A stretch of 40,347 nucleotides of DNA from DATIKM01 sp035477595 (GTDB lineage: Bacteria; Armatimonadota; Chthonomonadetes; Chthonomonadales; CAJBBX01). The stretch lies in contig DATIKM010000061.1 in the NCBI GenBank assembly GCA_035477595.1, positions 1-40,347 of the forward strand, given 5' to 3'. Position numbers and translations under genes: made by a program. Of this stretch, positions 8,147-16,717 are shown piece by piece. The first letter of the stretch is position 1; each line of letters begins with the position of its first letter. Below the pieces are notes generated by a model. It worked only from the letters and a program-made list of their open reading frames with translations, was not told the origin of the DNA and searched no databases.

Positions 8147-8902
8147 CTACGTGCGGTTGGCGCACCAGAGCACGGCGTTGTAGACCACCTGGCGCACCAT
8201 CGGGTGGAAGTATGTGGGGAGCGTCTCATGTCCGGGCCGGAAGTAGAACACCCGGGCCGCCCCGAAACCTTCGCCCACGCCCTTGCCGGGGCCCGAGGTG
8301 AACCCCTCTGTCTTGCCCTTCCCGACGGTCCAGCAGATGCCGCACGGGAACGTCTTGCCATCCAGCGGGAAGTGAGACTGCAGCACGAGGACGAGGGGCG
8401 GCGGCACTTCAAAGGGTGCCCCGTACATCTCTTCGTGCTCGAGCCGGAAGTCCTCGACCCCCTTGGCGATGGGGTGCCACGGTGCGCAGACTCGGATCTC
8501 CTCGGCCTCGGGAGGCTCGTTCTCGCGCCAGCCGCCTTTGAGGTGCCCGGGCCCGTTGACTACCGCCTGGAACGTCTTGGCATAGTGCGCGGAGTGCAGC
8601 GCGATGAAGCCCATGCCGCCTTCCTTCACGCGCCGCGCGACGCGCTCCACCGTCGTGGCGTTCACCTCGCCGTGACGGGCGTGGCCCCACCACAGAAGCA
8701 CGTCGGTCTCCGCCAGCGCGGCCTCGGTGCATCCCTGCTCCGGGTCGTCCAGGTTGGCCGTGCGCACCTGAACGCCAGCGCCGCCGAGCTCCACCAGTCC
8801 ATCGGCGACCGCGCCGTTGATGCTCTTCGGGTAGACGGCCTTGGGTGCGTGCGGTGGTTTCTCGTCCCATACCAGCACACGGATTGCGCCTGAGCTCGCC
8901 AT
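8147..8902 (-). CDS. ThuA-domain protein (glutamine-amidotransferase-like fold)
   Basis: A 251-residue protein of the ThuA family (trehalose-utilisation type, class I glutamine-amidotransferase-like fold). Family motifs seen are the first strand IRVLVWDE, LLWWGHARHGE near residue 90, FIALHSAHYAKTF near residue 108, and the C-terminal RVFYFRPGHE with FHPMVRQVVYNAVLW. ThuA proteins often sit beside Gfo/Idh/MocA dehydrogenases in sugar catabolism loci, and one (9189) is divergent here. The reaction is not established for most members. ATG at 8902 is chosen because GGGAGG lies 8 bases before it; the GTG at 8908 is only 2 bases from that site. No signal peptide is seen, so it is cytoplasmic. Confidence 0.88.
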   Translation of the reverse strand: MASSGAIRVLVWDEKPPHAPKAVYPKSINGAVADGLVELGGAGVQVRTANLDDPEQGCTEAALAETDVLLWWGHARHGEVNATTVERVARRVKEGGMGFIALHSAHYAKTFQAVVNGPGHLKGGWRENEPPEAEEIRVCAPWHPIAKGVEDFRLEHEEMYGAPFEVPPPLVLVLQSHFPLDGKTFPCGICWTVGKGKTEGFTSGPGKGVGEGFGAARVFYFRPGHETLPTYFHPMVRQVVYNAVLWCANRT

Positions 8903-9014
8903 CGTCACAGCCTCCCGCTCGCTGAGTGGCGCACGCTGCCCCGAGACGGGACCGCGTGCTGCCCGACTCGTTTCGACAGCCTGCTCGCGGTGACCTGCCC
9001 GCTGGCGCGGCGCT

Positions 9015-9062
9015 GCTGGCGGTTGTCGTCGCGGCGCCGCTGGCGGCTGTCGTCGCGGCGCA
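9015..9062. repeat. Two tandem 24-bp direct repeats
   Basis: Bases 9015-9038 and 9039-9062 are near-identical 24-bp units (GCTGGCGGTTGTCGTCGCGG and following bases) with a T/C difference inside and one at the end. They lie in the 286-bp spacer between the divergent ThuA and Gfo/Idh/MocA genes. I see no gene there. Confidence 0.7.
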
Positions 9063-9188
9063 ACGCGCTAACCCCGGGCGGGCCGAGCCGACAGGAGGAG
9101 GGACGGGGCCGGATCGCGTAACCCCGTCGGCGGAGCGGAGGGGCTCATACGCCCGGGCAGGCGCACCGCGTCAGGGGAGGCAGTCATC

Positions 9189-10238
9189 GTGGGGGCAAAG
9201 GTCGGCATCGGGGTCATCAGTTGGGCGCACGGGCACGTCGGGGCGTACGCGCACCAGATCAAGGGCTTCGAGGATGCCCGTCTTGTAGCGGCATGGGACG
9301 ACGATGAGGCGCGGGGACGCGCCAACGCCGAGGCGTTCGGGATGCGCCACAGCCCGCACCTCGAGGACGTGCTGGGCGATCCGGCGGTCGACTGCGTCAT
9401 CATCGCGTCGGAGACGAACAAGCACGCCGATCTGGCAGTGGCGGCCGCTGGCGCGGGGAAGGCCATCCTGCTCCAGAAACCCATGGCGCTGAACCTGGCT
9501 GACTGCGACCGCATCATCGCTGCCGTGGAGGCCTCCGGCGTGTGGTTCTCGATGGCGTTTCAGATGCGCCACGACCCCCAGAACATCCGGATGCGCCAGC
9601 TTGTGCATGAGGGGGCGGTGGGCCGCGTGGGGTATGTGCGCCGCCGACACTGCATCGGTGTGCTGTTCAGTCAGGACTTCATCACCGGACCCAGCCGCTG
9701 GCACATCACGCGGGAGGCCAACCGGGGCATGTGGATGGACGACGCGACCCACCCGTGCGACTGGCTCGTGTGGATGTTCGGCAGGCCCAGGTCGGTAATC
9801 GCTGAGATCGACAACGTGCTCACGAACGTGGCTCCGGACGACATGGGCATCGCTGTCTTCCGCTACCCGGACGGCATGATGGCGGAGGTCCACAATGCCA
9901 GCGTCACCCATGCTGGCGAGAACACGACAGAGATCGCGGGCGATCGCGGCGCCATCATCCAGAACCACGGTGACGGGCCTTCGTGCTTTATCAAGCCACC
10001 GCATCCGATCGGTGTGAAGCTCTTCCAGGCCGATCGGGCCGACCTGGGCTGGCAGGACCAGGGGATTCCCGTACCTGCGGGGCATGGCGAGCGCATCTCG
10101 GGCGTGGCCCGGCCGTTCGTGGACGCATTGCGGGTGGGCGAGACGCCCTGTCCAGCCCGCGAGGGGAGGATTTCCATAGAGATGGTGCTGGCCGCCTACG
10201 AGGCTGCAGAGACTGGCAGGCGCATCGCGCTTGCGTAG
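9189..10238 (+). CDS. Gfo/Idh/MocA-family NAD(P)-dependent oxidoreductase
   Basis: A 349-residue protein of the usual family length. The N-terminal Rossmann domain is odd: the expected GxGxxG reads GVISWAHGHVG near residues 8-18, an aromatic variant. The catalytic-lysine motif is QKPMA (Lys97) instead of the common EKP. The C-terminal domain has GGMWMDDATHPCDWLVWMFG-like sequence near 180-195, carrying the D and H expected for substrate binding. Start is GTG at 9189 after GGGGAGG. Members oxidise or reduce sugars, inositols or their derivatives; the substrate cannot be read here. It is divergent from the ThuA gene, a pairing common in sugar loci. Confidence 0.9.
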   Translation: MGAKVGIGVISWAHGHVGAYAHQIKGFEDARLVAAWDDDEARGRANAEAFGMRHSPHLEDVLGDPAVDCVIIASETNKHADLAVAAAGAGKAILLQKPMALNLADCDRIIAAVEASGVWFSMAFQMRHDPQNIRMRQLVHEGAVGRVGYVRRRHCIGVLFSQDFITGPSRWHITREANRGMWMDDATHPCDWLVWMFGRPRSVIAEIDNVLTNVAPDDMGIAVFRYPDGMMAEVHNASVTHAGENTTEIAGDRGAIIQNHGDGPSCFIKPPHPIGVKLFQADRADLGWQDQGIPVPAGHGERISGVARPFVDALRVGETPCPAREGRISIEMVLAAYEAAETGRRIALA

Positions 10239-10371
10239 GCCAACGAGCGCGCGGAGGCGCTCGCGAAGGCCACGATGGCGGAGCGCATGCCCCGGCAGCG
10301 TCGGGCGCTAGCTGGCTCGATGTACTGCGCGGAGAGTTGCCGCCCGGGCGTCCCTCCCGCGTCTTCGTCCG

Positions 10372-10869
10372 TCAGGGGTGGCTGACGGGCAGGAGCCGCC
10401 CGCTGCGGACGTCGTAGATGAACCCGCGGGCTGGCACGTCGAGAGTGAACGGAGACTCGGCGATGCGATCGAGGTCGTCGCGCACGGACTGCTCGACGTC
10501 GCTGAACGGCAGGAAGTCGATGCTGCTCGCGTCCGCGTCCATATCGTCGCGCAGCCTCAGCCGCAACTCCTCATTGGTGAACGTCAGCATGCCGCAGTCG
10601 GTGTGGTGGATGACCACGACCTCTCTCGTGCCCAGGAGCTGCTGGGAGATGGTGAGCGAGCGGATCGCGTCGTCACTCGCCCTGCCGCCGGCGTTGCGGA
10701 TGACATGGGCGTCCCCTTCGCGGAGCCCGAGGGCGGCGGCGGGATCGATGCGCGCATCCATGCAAGTGAGCACCGCCACGCGTCGGGCGGGAGGCATCGG
10801 CAGATGGCCGTGGGTAAAGCGCGCGGCGTATTGGCCATTTGCGGCCAGGAACTCGTCGGCTACAGCCAC
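10372..10869 (-). CDS. Beta-class carbonic anhydrase
   Basis: A 165-residue cytoplasmic zinc enzyme interconverting CO2 and bicarbonate. Zinc ligands are Cys36, His89 and Cys92. The catalytic Asp-Arg pair is Asp38-Arg40 in CMDAR, and HHTDCG carries the other ligands. VIRNAGGRASDDAIRSL is the family core, and the length fits the short beta-class forms. The frame is open to 11037, which would overlap the start of the radical SAM gene. GTG at 10869 is chosen because AGGAGG stands 8 bases before it. It is divergent from the sulfatase-maturase gene. Confidence 0.93.
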   Translation of the reverse strand: MAVADEFLAANGQYAARFTHGHLPMPPARRVAVLTCMDARIDPAAALGLREGDAHVIRNAGGRASDDAIRSLTISQQLLGTREVVVIHHTDCGMLTFTNEELRLRLRDDMDADASSIDFLPFSDVEQSVRDDLDRIAESPFTLDVPARGFIYDVRSGRLLPVSHP

Positions 10870-11035
10870 GGTGGTTTCCTCCTGGAAGCGTATGCGACTA
10901 AGCTGATCGAGTTGATCAACTACACCCTGGATACGCGGTGCGGGCCCTCGGCGGTTCCGCGTGAGGCAGGAGGACAGTAGGGCCGCGGCGAAGGGGCGCC
11001 CGGCCCCGCCTTGTCTGACCCCGCACCCTATCGCC

Positions 11036-12319
11036 ATGACTGCTACCGACGCCGTTCCGCAGACCGCCTCCTCGCCTGCGCCTGCGTTTCACGTGATGGC
11101 GAAGCCGCGCGGGCCCATCTGCAACCTCGCCTGCGCCTACTGCTTCTATCTGCGCAAGGAGAGCCTGTATGGCGCCGCCGCGTCGTTCCGCATGTCGAGT
11201 GAGACGCTCGACACCTTCACGCGGCAGGTCATCGAGGCCCATCCCGGCGATGAGGTGACGTTCGCCTGGCAGGGCGGCGAACCGACCCTGATGGGTATGG
11301 ACTTCTACCGGGAGGTAGTGGAGGCGCAGCGCCGGCACGGCCGTCCCGGTATGGCTATCCGCAACGCCATTCAGACGAACGGCATCGTGCTGGATGACCT
11401 GTGGTGCGCTTTCCTCCGCGAGCACGCGTTCCTGGTCGGGCTGAGCCTGGACGGTCCTGAACGCCTCCATGACGCGAACCGCGTTGACCGCGGCGGCCGT
11501 CCGACGCATGCCCGCGTGCTGCGCGCCCTCCATCTGCTGCAGCGGCACGGAGTGGAGCACAACGTCCTCTGTGTGGTCAGCCGCGTCCATGGAGGGCACT
11601 CCCTGGAGGTCTACCGCTTCCTGCGCTCGGAGGGCGTGCGCTTCATCCAGCTAATCCCGGCGACGGAGCGGCTCCCCTGCGGCGATGTGACCTCGTGGAC
11701 CGTGTTGCCCCGCCAGTGGGGCGCCTTCCTGTGCGGCGTTTTCGATGAGTGGGTGCGGCACGACGTGGGGCGCGTCTTCGTGCAGCAGTTCGACGTGGCG
11801 CTGGAGGCATGGTGCGGTCAGGAGCCGTCGCTCTGTACCCAGGCGCGCACCTGCGGCAACTGCCTGGCAATGGAGCACAACGGCGACCTGTATGCGTGCG
11901 ACCACTACGTAGAGCCGGGCTACCGCCTGGGCAACGTTCACCACAGGCCGATCATGGAGCTAGTGATGGACGCCCGGCAGCGCCAGTTCGGCGCCGACAA
12001 GCGGGACCGGCTGCCGCTGGCCTGCCGGCAGTGCGGCGTGCTCTTTGCATGCAACGGAGGCTGTCCGCGCGAACGGTTCAGCACGACGCCGGGCGGCGAC
12101 CCGGACCTAAACTACCTCTGCGAGGGGTGGAAGCGCTTCTTCACGCACATCGACGGACCCATGCGGGAGATGGCGGAGCTGCTGGCCGCGGGCCGGGCGC
12201 CGGCGCTCATCATGGAGCGCCTCATGGCCCGCGACCGGGCGATGAAGGCCGCCGGGCGCAACGATCCGTGCCCATGCGGCAGCGGACGCAAGCACAAGAG
12301 CTGCTGCATGCGCCCGTAG
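11036..12319 (+). CDS. Anaerobic sulfatase-maturating radical SAM enzyme with SEC-C tail
   Basis: A 427-residue protein. CNLACAYC gives the CX3CX2C radical SAM cluster (Cys29, 33, 36), and AWQGGEPTLMG is the SAM-binding GGE region. SPASM-type cysteines follow (CGNCLAMEHNGDLYACDHYV near 285-305; CRQCGVLFACNGGCPRERF near 340), the anSME pattern. These enzymes turn an active-site Cys or Ser of a sulfatase into formylglycine. The last residues NDPCPCGSGRKHKSCC form a SEC-C zinc motif (Cys412, 414, 423, 424), unusual as a tail on this enzyme. No sulfatase gene is in the window, so partners must be elsewhere. ATG at 11036 is chosen; the upstream extension to 10961 is Pro/Ala-rich and runs into the carbonic anhydrase promoter region. 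Confidence 0.92.
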   Translation: MTATDAVPQTASSPAPAFHVMAKPRGPICNLACAYCFYLRKESLYGAAASFRMSSETLDTFTRQVIEAHPGDEVTFAWQGGEPTLMGMDFYREVVEAQRRHGRPGMAIRNAIQTNGIVLDDLWCAFLREHAFLVGLSLDGPERLHDANRVDRGGRPTHARVLRALHLLQRHGVEHNVLCVVSRVHGGHSLEVYRFLRSEGVRFIQLIPATERLPCGDVTSWTVLPRQWGAFLCGVFDEWVRHDVGRVFVQQFDVALEAWCGQEPSLCTQARTCGNCLAMEHNGDLYACDHYVEPGYRLGNVHHRPIMELVMDARQRQFGADKRDRLPLACRQCGVLFACNGGCPRERFSTTPGGDPDLNYLCEGWKRFFTHIDGPMREMAELLAAGRAPALIMERLMARDRAMKAAGRNDPCPCGSGRKHKSCCMRP

Positions 12320-12394
12320 CGTGTGGCCGCAGGCTCGCGCCTGCAGACGGGATCTTGCGGCCTGGCTGCCGGCGAGGGTGCATCGTGCAAGGCC

Positions 12395-12958
12395 CTACGT
12401 CTCCCTGATCTCGCGGTTCCGAACAGCGGTCGCCGGGTTGCCGGCGTAGACGGTGTAGGGCTCTGTGTTGCGCGTCACGACCGCGCCGGCCGACACGACA
12501 CTATGCGACCGCAGCACCACGCCCGGCATGATGACGGCGTGCGCGGCGATCCACACTCCGCCCTCCACGGTGATCGGACGCACCTTCTTGCCGAACGCCG
12601 GGTCGGCCCAATCGTGGTTGCCACAGCAGAGGTACGCCCCTTGCGAGATGCACACGTTGTCGCCCAGGGCTACGGGAGCGACCGAGTCGATCCACACGTT
12701 CTCGCCGAGCCAGCAGTTGGCGCCCATCGTCAGGTACCAGGGCGACTTCACGTTCACTCCGGGCCGCACGATGGCGCCGGGACCGATCCGCGCGCCGAAC
12801 AGGCGCAGGGCCAGGATGCGCGCGGCCGAGGAGGGCAACGCCCGGTTCTGCAGTACGAACGCGTTAGCGAGGAACCAGAGGGCTCGAACCGCGAAGCCAC
12901 AGCCTTTGTCGAGGTCGGGAGGGTTCCGGTAGCGCGCCAGGTCTACGCGGGCCCTCAC
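12395..12958 (-). CDS. WcaF-like hexapeptide-repeat acetyltransferase
   Basis: A 187-residue left-handed beta-helix acetyltransferase of the WcaF/NodL/maltose-acetyltransferase type. Hexapeptide repeats run from about residue 60 to 175 (IGPGAIVRPGVNVKSP, LGENVWIDS, ALGDNVCISQGAYLCCG, GVWIAAHAVIMPGVVL, SVVSAGAVVTR). NHDW near residue 115 carries the probable catalytic His. Such enzymes O-acetylate sugars in surface polysaccharides. GTG at 12958 overlaps the TGA of the glycosyltransferase by 4 bases (GTGA), which fixes the start and shows coupling. A longer reading to 13078 is Arg-rich and rejected. It converges with the radical SAM gene. Confidence 0.9.
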   Translation of the reverse strand: MRARVDLARYRNPPDLDKGCGFAVRALWFLANAFVLQNRALPSSAARILALRLFGARIGPGAIVRPGVNVKSPWYLTMGANCWLGENVWIDSVAPVALGDNVCISQGAYLCCGNHDWADPAFGKKVRPITVEGGVWIAAHAVIMPGVVLRSHSVVSAGAVVTRNTEPYTVYAGNPATAVRNREIRET

Positions 12959-14157
12959 AGGCTGCCTCCGGCGCCGGCGTACTCCTCGAACCAGGGATGG
13001 CGGCGGATGTCGGGCAGCGGCCTTCGCGTGGCCAGGCGCTCCAGCGTGTCGACGAGTGCGTTGGACGCATCTCGCCACGAGAGGGCGAGCTTGCGGAGGC
13101 GGCGGGCGCCTTCATCTACCAGGCGACATCGGAGCGCGGGGTCGTCGGCGAGCGCACACAGAGCATCGGCGATCGCGCGCGGGCTGAGAGGATCGACGTA
13201 GAGGGCAGCGTCCGCACAGACCACCCGCGCGAAGTCGCGATCGCTCGTGATGATGGGCTTGCCGGCCGCCATGGCGTCCGGGTAGGCGCCGGAGAACGAC
13301 TCGATCAGGCTCGGCAGAACCATCGCGTCCACCGAGTCGTGGCAGGCCCTCACGGACTCCGTGGGCACGGGCCCTGCGTTGACCAGCACCGCGCCGCGTC
13401 GTCGGGCGACGCCGGCAACAAAAGGCCTTGCGCCCGCGCCCTGGTCCTCGCCGACCGTGGTGACGATGCCGATGTCGGTCCGCCCACGACGCACGAGGTC
13501 GTCCGACGCGGCGAGGAGCACCTCCAGGTTCTTGTGCGGGAAGTAGCGTGCGAGGCACAGCGCGCGGAAGGAGTGGCGGCTCGCGGGAATCGGCAGGGCG
13601 CGGTCCCGCCTCGCTCCGGCGTCCGCGTCCGGGTTCACGGCATGAGGGACAATGCCGATGCGTTCGAGGGGTATGCCGACGACTCGGTGGACCTGGATGG
13701 CCATCGCGGGCGTCTGCACGAGCACGCAGTCAGCTCGGTGCAGCGCGCGACGCTGCGCCACGGCGCGCGCTGCGTAGTAGGCGCGCTCCCGCCATGCCAG
13801 CATGCGCCAGACGACCGGGTCACGGGTGACCATCCAGGCGTTCTGAACCAGCACCGCCTGAGGGCACGGCGCTGTGCGGCACGCCAGGCTTCCGAGGTTG
13901 GCGAGTGCGTCAGGCCCGAAGGCCCGTAGCTCGCGCCCCAGCGTCCCGAGCGCGATCGCCCTGAGGGCGCCGCGCCCCACGTTTCGGTAGGAGGCGCGGA
14001 AGCTCGAGCCCTGGAGCGCGCGGTATCCGGCGTCGTCGGGCACGAGCGCTAGCCATTCATGGCCGCGCCCGTGCTGCGCGATCTGCTCGAGGAGCCCGAG
14101 CGCAACCGCGCGACCTCCGCTGTGGCGCAGGCTCCGGCAGTAGAAGGCGAACCGCAT
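12955..14157 (-). CDS. Family 4 glycosyltransferase
   Basis: A 400-residue GT-B fold glycosyltransferase. The N-terminal domain opens with MRFAFYCRSLRHSGGRAV, the usual first strand and Gly-rich loop. The C-terminal half has the GT4 nucleotide-sugar-binding region: ALCLARYFPHKNLEVLLAA, then DAMVLPSLIESFSGAYPDAM, where the second Glu-type motif and the following PxxxAMA/GKP (PDAMAAGKPIITSD) bind the donor. It should build a surface or exported polysaccharide, probably with the downstream acetyltransferase, to which it is coupled by a 4-bp overlap. ATG at 14157 follows GGGGGA; ATG at 14175 lacks a ribosome-binding site. Donor and acceptor are unknown. Confidence 0.9.
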   Translation of the reverse strand: MRFAFYCRSLRHSGGRAVALGLLEQIAQHGRGHEWLALVPDDAGYRALQGSSFRASYRNVGRGALRAIALGTLGRELRAFGPDALANLGSLACRTAPCPQAVLVQNAWMVTRDPVVWRMLAWRERAYYAARAVAQRRALHRADCVLVQTPAMAIQVHRVVGIPLERIGIVPHAVNPDADAGARRDRALPIPASRHSFRALCLARYFPHKNLEVLLAASDDLVRRGRTDIGIVTTVGEDQGAGARPFVAGVARRRGAVLVNAGPVPTESVRACHDSVDAMVLPSLIESFSGAYPDAMAAGKPIITSDRDFARVVCADAALYVDPLSPRAIADALCALADDPALRCRLVDEGARRLRKLALSWRDASNALVDTLERLATRRPLPDIRRHPWFEEYAGAGGSL

Positions 14158-14221
14158 GGAGCGCTGTTCCCCCATGCGCCAGCGCAGGGACCGCCTCAGG
14201 TCGCCTGGCGTTTCCCCGGGA

Positions 14222-15529
14222 TCAGACGTCCTTAAGCTGGCCGCTCAGGTACGCATCGTACGCGCTGAGGTCGAGGAGGCCGTGCCCGCTCAGGTTGAAC
14301 AGGATCACGCGCTCGCGACCTTCCTCCTTCGCGGCCAGAGCCTCGTCCACGGCCACCCTGACAGCATGCGCTGTTTCGGGGGCGACCACGATGCCCTCCG
14401 TGCGTGCGAAGAGCAACGCACTCTCGAACACGCGGGTCTGCGGCACGGCAACGCCCTCGACGAGGCCGAGGCGGTTGCAGTGGCTAACCATGGGCGCCAT
14501 GCCATGGTACCGCAGGCCGCCAGCATGGATGGGCGCCGGCATGAAGCCGCTGCCCAGCGAGTGCATCATCAGGAGCGGGGTCATTCCCGCCGTGTCGCCG
14601 GAGTCGTACTTCAGCTCACCCGTCGTGATGGAGGCACACGCGTCCGGCTCAACAGCCACTGCCCTGCTGGGCCGGTTGCGCGTGATCTTCTGGCCGACGA
14701 ACGGGAACGCCAGGCCCGCGAAGTTGCTGCCGCCCCCCACGCACCCGATCACCACGTCCGGCTCCTCGCCGGCCAGGGCCATCTGCTTCTGGGCTTCCAG
14801 GCCGATCACGCTCTGGTGCAGACAGACGTGGTTCAGTACGCTGCCGAGGGAGTACTTGGTGCCCGGCGTGCGCACTGTGTCCTCGATGGCCTCGCTGATG
14901 GCGATGCCGAGGCTGCCCGTGCAGGTGGGGTCCTGCGCCCGCATCTTGCGGCCGAACTCGGTCTGGTCGCTCGGACTCGGGTAGACGGTCGCGCCCCACG
15001 TCTCCATCATCATCTTGCGGTATGGCTTCGCGTGGTAGCTGACACTCACCATGTAGACTCGGCACTCGATGTCGAAGAGCGAGCAGGCGAGGGCGAGGGA
15101 CGAACCCCATTGCCCTGCGCCGGTCTCCGTGGCGAGACGACGCGTGCCGGCAATCTTGTTGTAGTACGCCTGGGGCACGGCCGTGTTAGGCTTGTGGCTG
15201 CCGCCCGGGCTGACGCCCTCATACTTGTAGTAGATGCGCGCCGGTGTGTCCAGTGCCTTCTCGAGTCTCGCGGCGCGAAGGAGCGGCGTCGGACGCCAGA
15301 GCGCGTAGATGTCGCGAACCGCTTCGGGGATCTCCACCCACCGGTCCGGGCACATCTCTTGCCTGACCAGGTTCTCCGGGAAGATCGCGGTCATGTCCTC
15401 CAGGGTGACGGGCTGGCGTGTGGCCGGATGTAGGGGGGGCGGCATGGGCTCCGGGAAGTCGGCGTTCAGGTTGTACCAGTGTGTAGGAATGTCAGCCTGA
15501 GTCAGGTCGAACCGGAGCCTCGCGCTCAT
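14222..15529 (-). CDS. trpB: TrpB2-type tryptophan synthase beta chain
   Basis: A 435-residue PLP enzyme of the TrpB2 branch, longer at the N-terminus than ordinary TrpB (about 400 residues). The PLP lysine is Lys113 in GGSHKPNTA; WRPTPL, ETGAGQWGSSLA and the phosphate loop GCVGGGSNFAG follow, with HAGGLRYHGM in the C-terminal half, all typical. TrpB2 joins indole and serine to tryptophan and commonly occurs without a TrpA partner; none is in this window. The start at 15529 has AAGGGAG 9 bases upstream and lies behind a TATAAT at 15564-15569. The ATGs at 15565 and 15580 fall in or before that promoter and are excluded. It heads a minus-strand row with the glycosyltransferase 64 bases downstream. 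Confidence 0.92.
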   Translation of the reverse strand: MSARLRFDLTQADIPTHWYNLNADFPEPMPPPLHPATRQPVTLEDMTAIFPENLVRQEMCPDRWVEIPEAVRDIYALWRPTPLLRAARLEKALDTPARIYYKYEGVSPGGSHKPNTAVPQAYYNKIAGTRRLATETGAGQWGSSLALACSLFDIECRVYMVSVSYHAKPYRKMMMETWGATVYPSPSDQTEFGRKMRAQDPTCTGSLGIAISEAIEDTVRTPGTKYSLGSVLNHVCLHQSVIGLEAQKQMALAGEEPDVVIGCVGGGSNFAGLAFPFVGQKITRNRPSRAVAVEPDACASITTGELKYDSGDTAGMTPLLMMHSLGSGFMPAPIHAGGLRYHGMAPMVSHCNRLGLVEGVAVPQTRVFESALLFARTEGIVVAPETAHAVRVAVDEALAAKEEGRERVILFNLSGHGLLDLSAYDAYLSGQLKDV

Positions 15530-15563
15530 CTCGTGGCGCTCCCTTCCGCTGGCGTTGGCGTGC

Positions 15564-15569
15564 ATTATA
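15564..15569 (-). promoter_or_regulatory. -10 element of the trpB2 promoter
   Basis: The minus strand reads TATAAT 34 bases before the trpB2 start codon. The -35 position is poor (nearest is TCATCG). A start site near 15557 would leave a leader of roughly 28 bases holding the ribosome-binding site. Confidence 0.5.
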
Positions 15570-15711
15570 CCCGTGCGCATCCACGCGCGATGACCGTGGG
15601 GGTTCGCGGCTGCTCCACGGAGGACGGCGAGCCGGGGGCAGCGAAGAGACCTCGGAGCGTTGACCTCCGGGCGCCGGAGGACGGCGCTTGGGCGGAGGAG
15701 AGGAAGTGCAC

Positions 15712-16701
15712 ATGGACACGGTTCGGGTAGGCATCATCGGGTGCGGCGGCATGGCCCGCACGCTGGCGGCAAAATGCATCGGGTCGGGAAGGGCGTCCAT
15801 CGTCGCCGTGGCGGACCCGTCGGCCGAGGCGGTTGCACAGGCCACGGCAGCGTTCGGCTGCGAAGCGGCGCCCGATGTTGACGCTCTCTGCTCGCGCGAG
15901 GATATCGATGCAGTGATTGTGGCATCGCCGCCCGGACTCCACCATCCGCATGTTCTGGCGGCGGCTGCGGCCGGCAAGGAGGTCTACTGCGAGAAGCCGC
16001 TCGCGATCACCGTTGCGGAGTGCGACGAGATGATCTCCGCGTGCGCCTCCGCCGGCGTGGGGCTGTTTGTGGGGCAGGTACTGCGGCTCTTCCCGCTCTT
16101 CTGGCACTCGCGCACCATTCTGGACGAGGGCAGGATCGGCAAGGCCCGGGCGGTGTCGGTCACGCGCACTGGCTACTCGCCCGTGTTCCACGCGGGATGG
16201 CGCACCCGGCGAGATCTCTCGGGCAGCCTGCTTCACGAGGTAAGCGTCCACGAGCTCGACTACCAGCGCTTCCTGCTCGGGGAGCCGGTCGAGGTCTACG
16301 CGCGCATGGCGAACCTGCTCGGGAAAACGGAGTACGACGACCAGGCGTTCGTGCTGGTCACGTTCGAAGGCGGCCGGCATGGGCTGCTGCACGCGAACGC
16401 GGTCTCGCCGACCGGCGAGTACCGCGTGCAGATCGTGGCAGACGGCGGCAGCATGGTGCACGGCGGCCTTGGCGGCGCGCTCACGTGGAAGGCGATCGAT
16501 GGGGGTGGGGGTTCCGTGACCCCCGAACAGGTGGGTGTCCCGGACCCCTATGAGCGCGAGGTCGTGTCATGGCTGGATGCCATCACCAAGGGCGTGGAGC
16601 CCCTCTTCACCGGAGCGGATGGGCGTGCCGCCGTGGCGATGGCCCAGGCGGCCCTGGAGTCCGCCACCTCGGGGCAGCCGGTCCGGATCGCCGATCTGTA
16701 G
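15712..16701 (+). CDS. Gfo/Idh/MocA-family NAD(P)-dependent oxidoreductase
   Basis: A 329-residue member with a standard Rossmann motif VRVGIIGCGGMA (residues 4-15) and catalytic-lysine motif CEKPLAITVAECD (Lys95). SLLHEVSVHELDYQRFLLG near 175-190 supplies the HxxD-type residues of the active site. It is more conventional than the paralogue at 9189. It should oxidise a sugar, inositol or similar hydroxyl compound; the substrate is unknown. ATG at 15712 has GGAGAGGA about 9 bases before it; the earlier start at 15688 lies on that ribosome-binding site. It is divergent from trpB2 and converges with the secreted protein, 16 bases away. Confidence 0.92.
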   Translation: MDTVRVGIIGCGGMARTLAAKCIGSGRASIVAVADPSAEAVAQATAAFGCEAAPDVDALCSREDIDAVIVASPPGLHHPHVLAAAAAGKEVYCEKPLAITVAECDEMISACASAGVGLFVGQVLRLFPLFWHSRTILDEGRIGKARAVSVTRTGYSPVFHAGWRTRRDLSGSLLHEVSVHELDYQRFLLGEPVEVYARMANLLGKTEYDDQAFVLVTFEGGRHGLLHANAVSPTGEYRVQIVADGGSMVHGGLGGALTWKAIDGGGGSVTPEQVGVPDPYEREVVSWLDAITKGVEPLFTGADGRAAVAMAQAALESATSGQPVRIADL

Positions 16702-16717
16702 GCGCGGGCCGCGTCGC

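Noticed and set aside
9015..9062. CRISPR-like array
   Set aside because: Only two adjoining copies without spacers and no cas genes.
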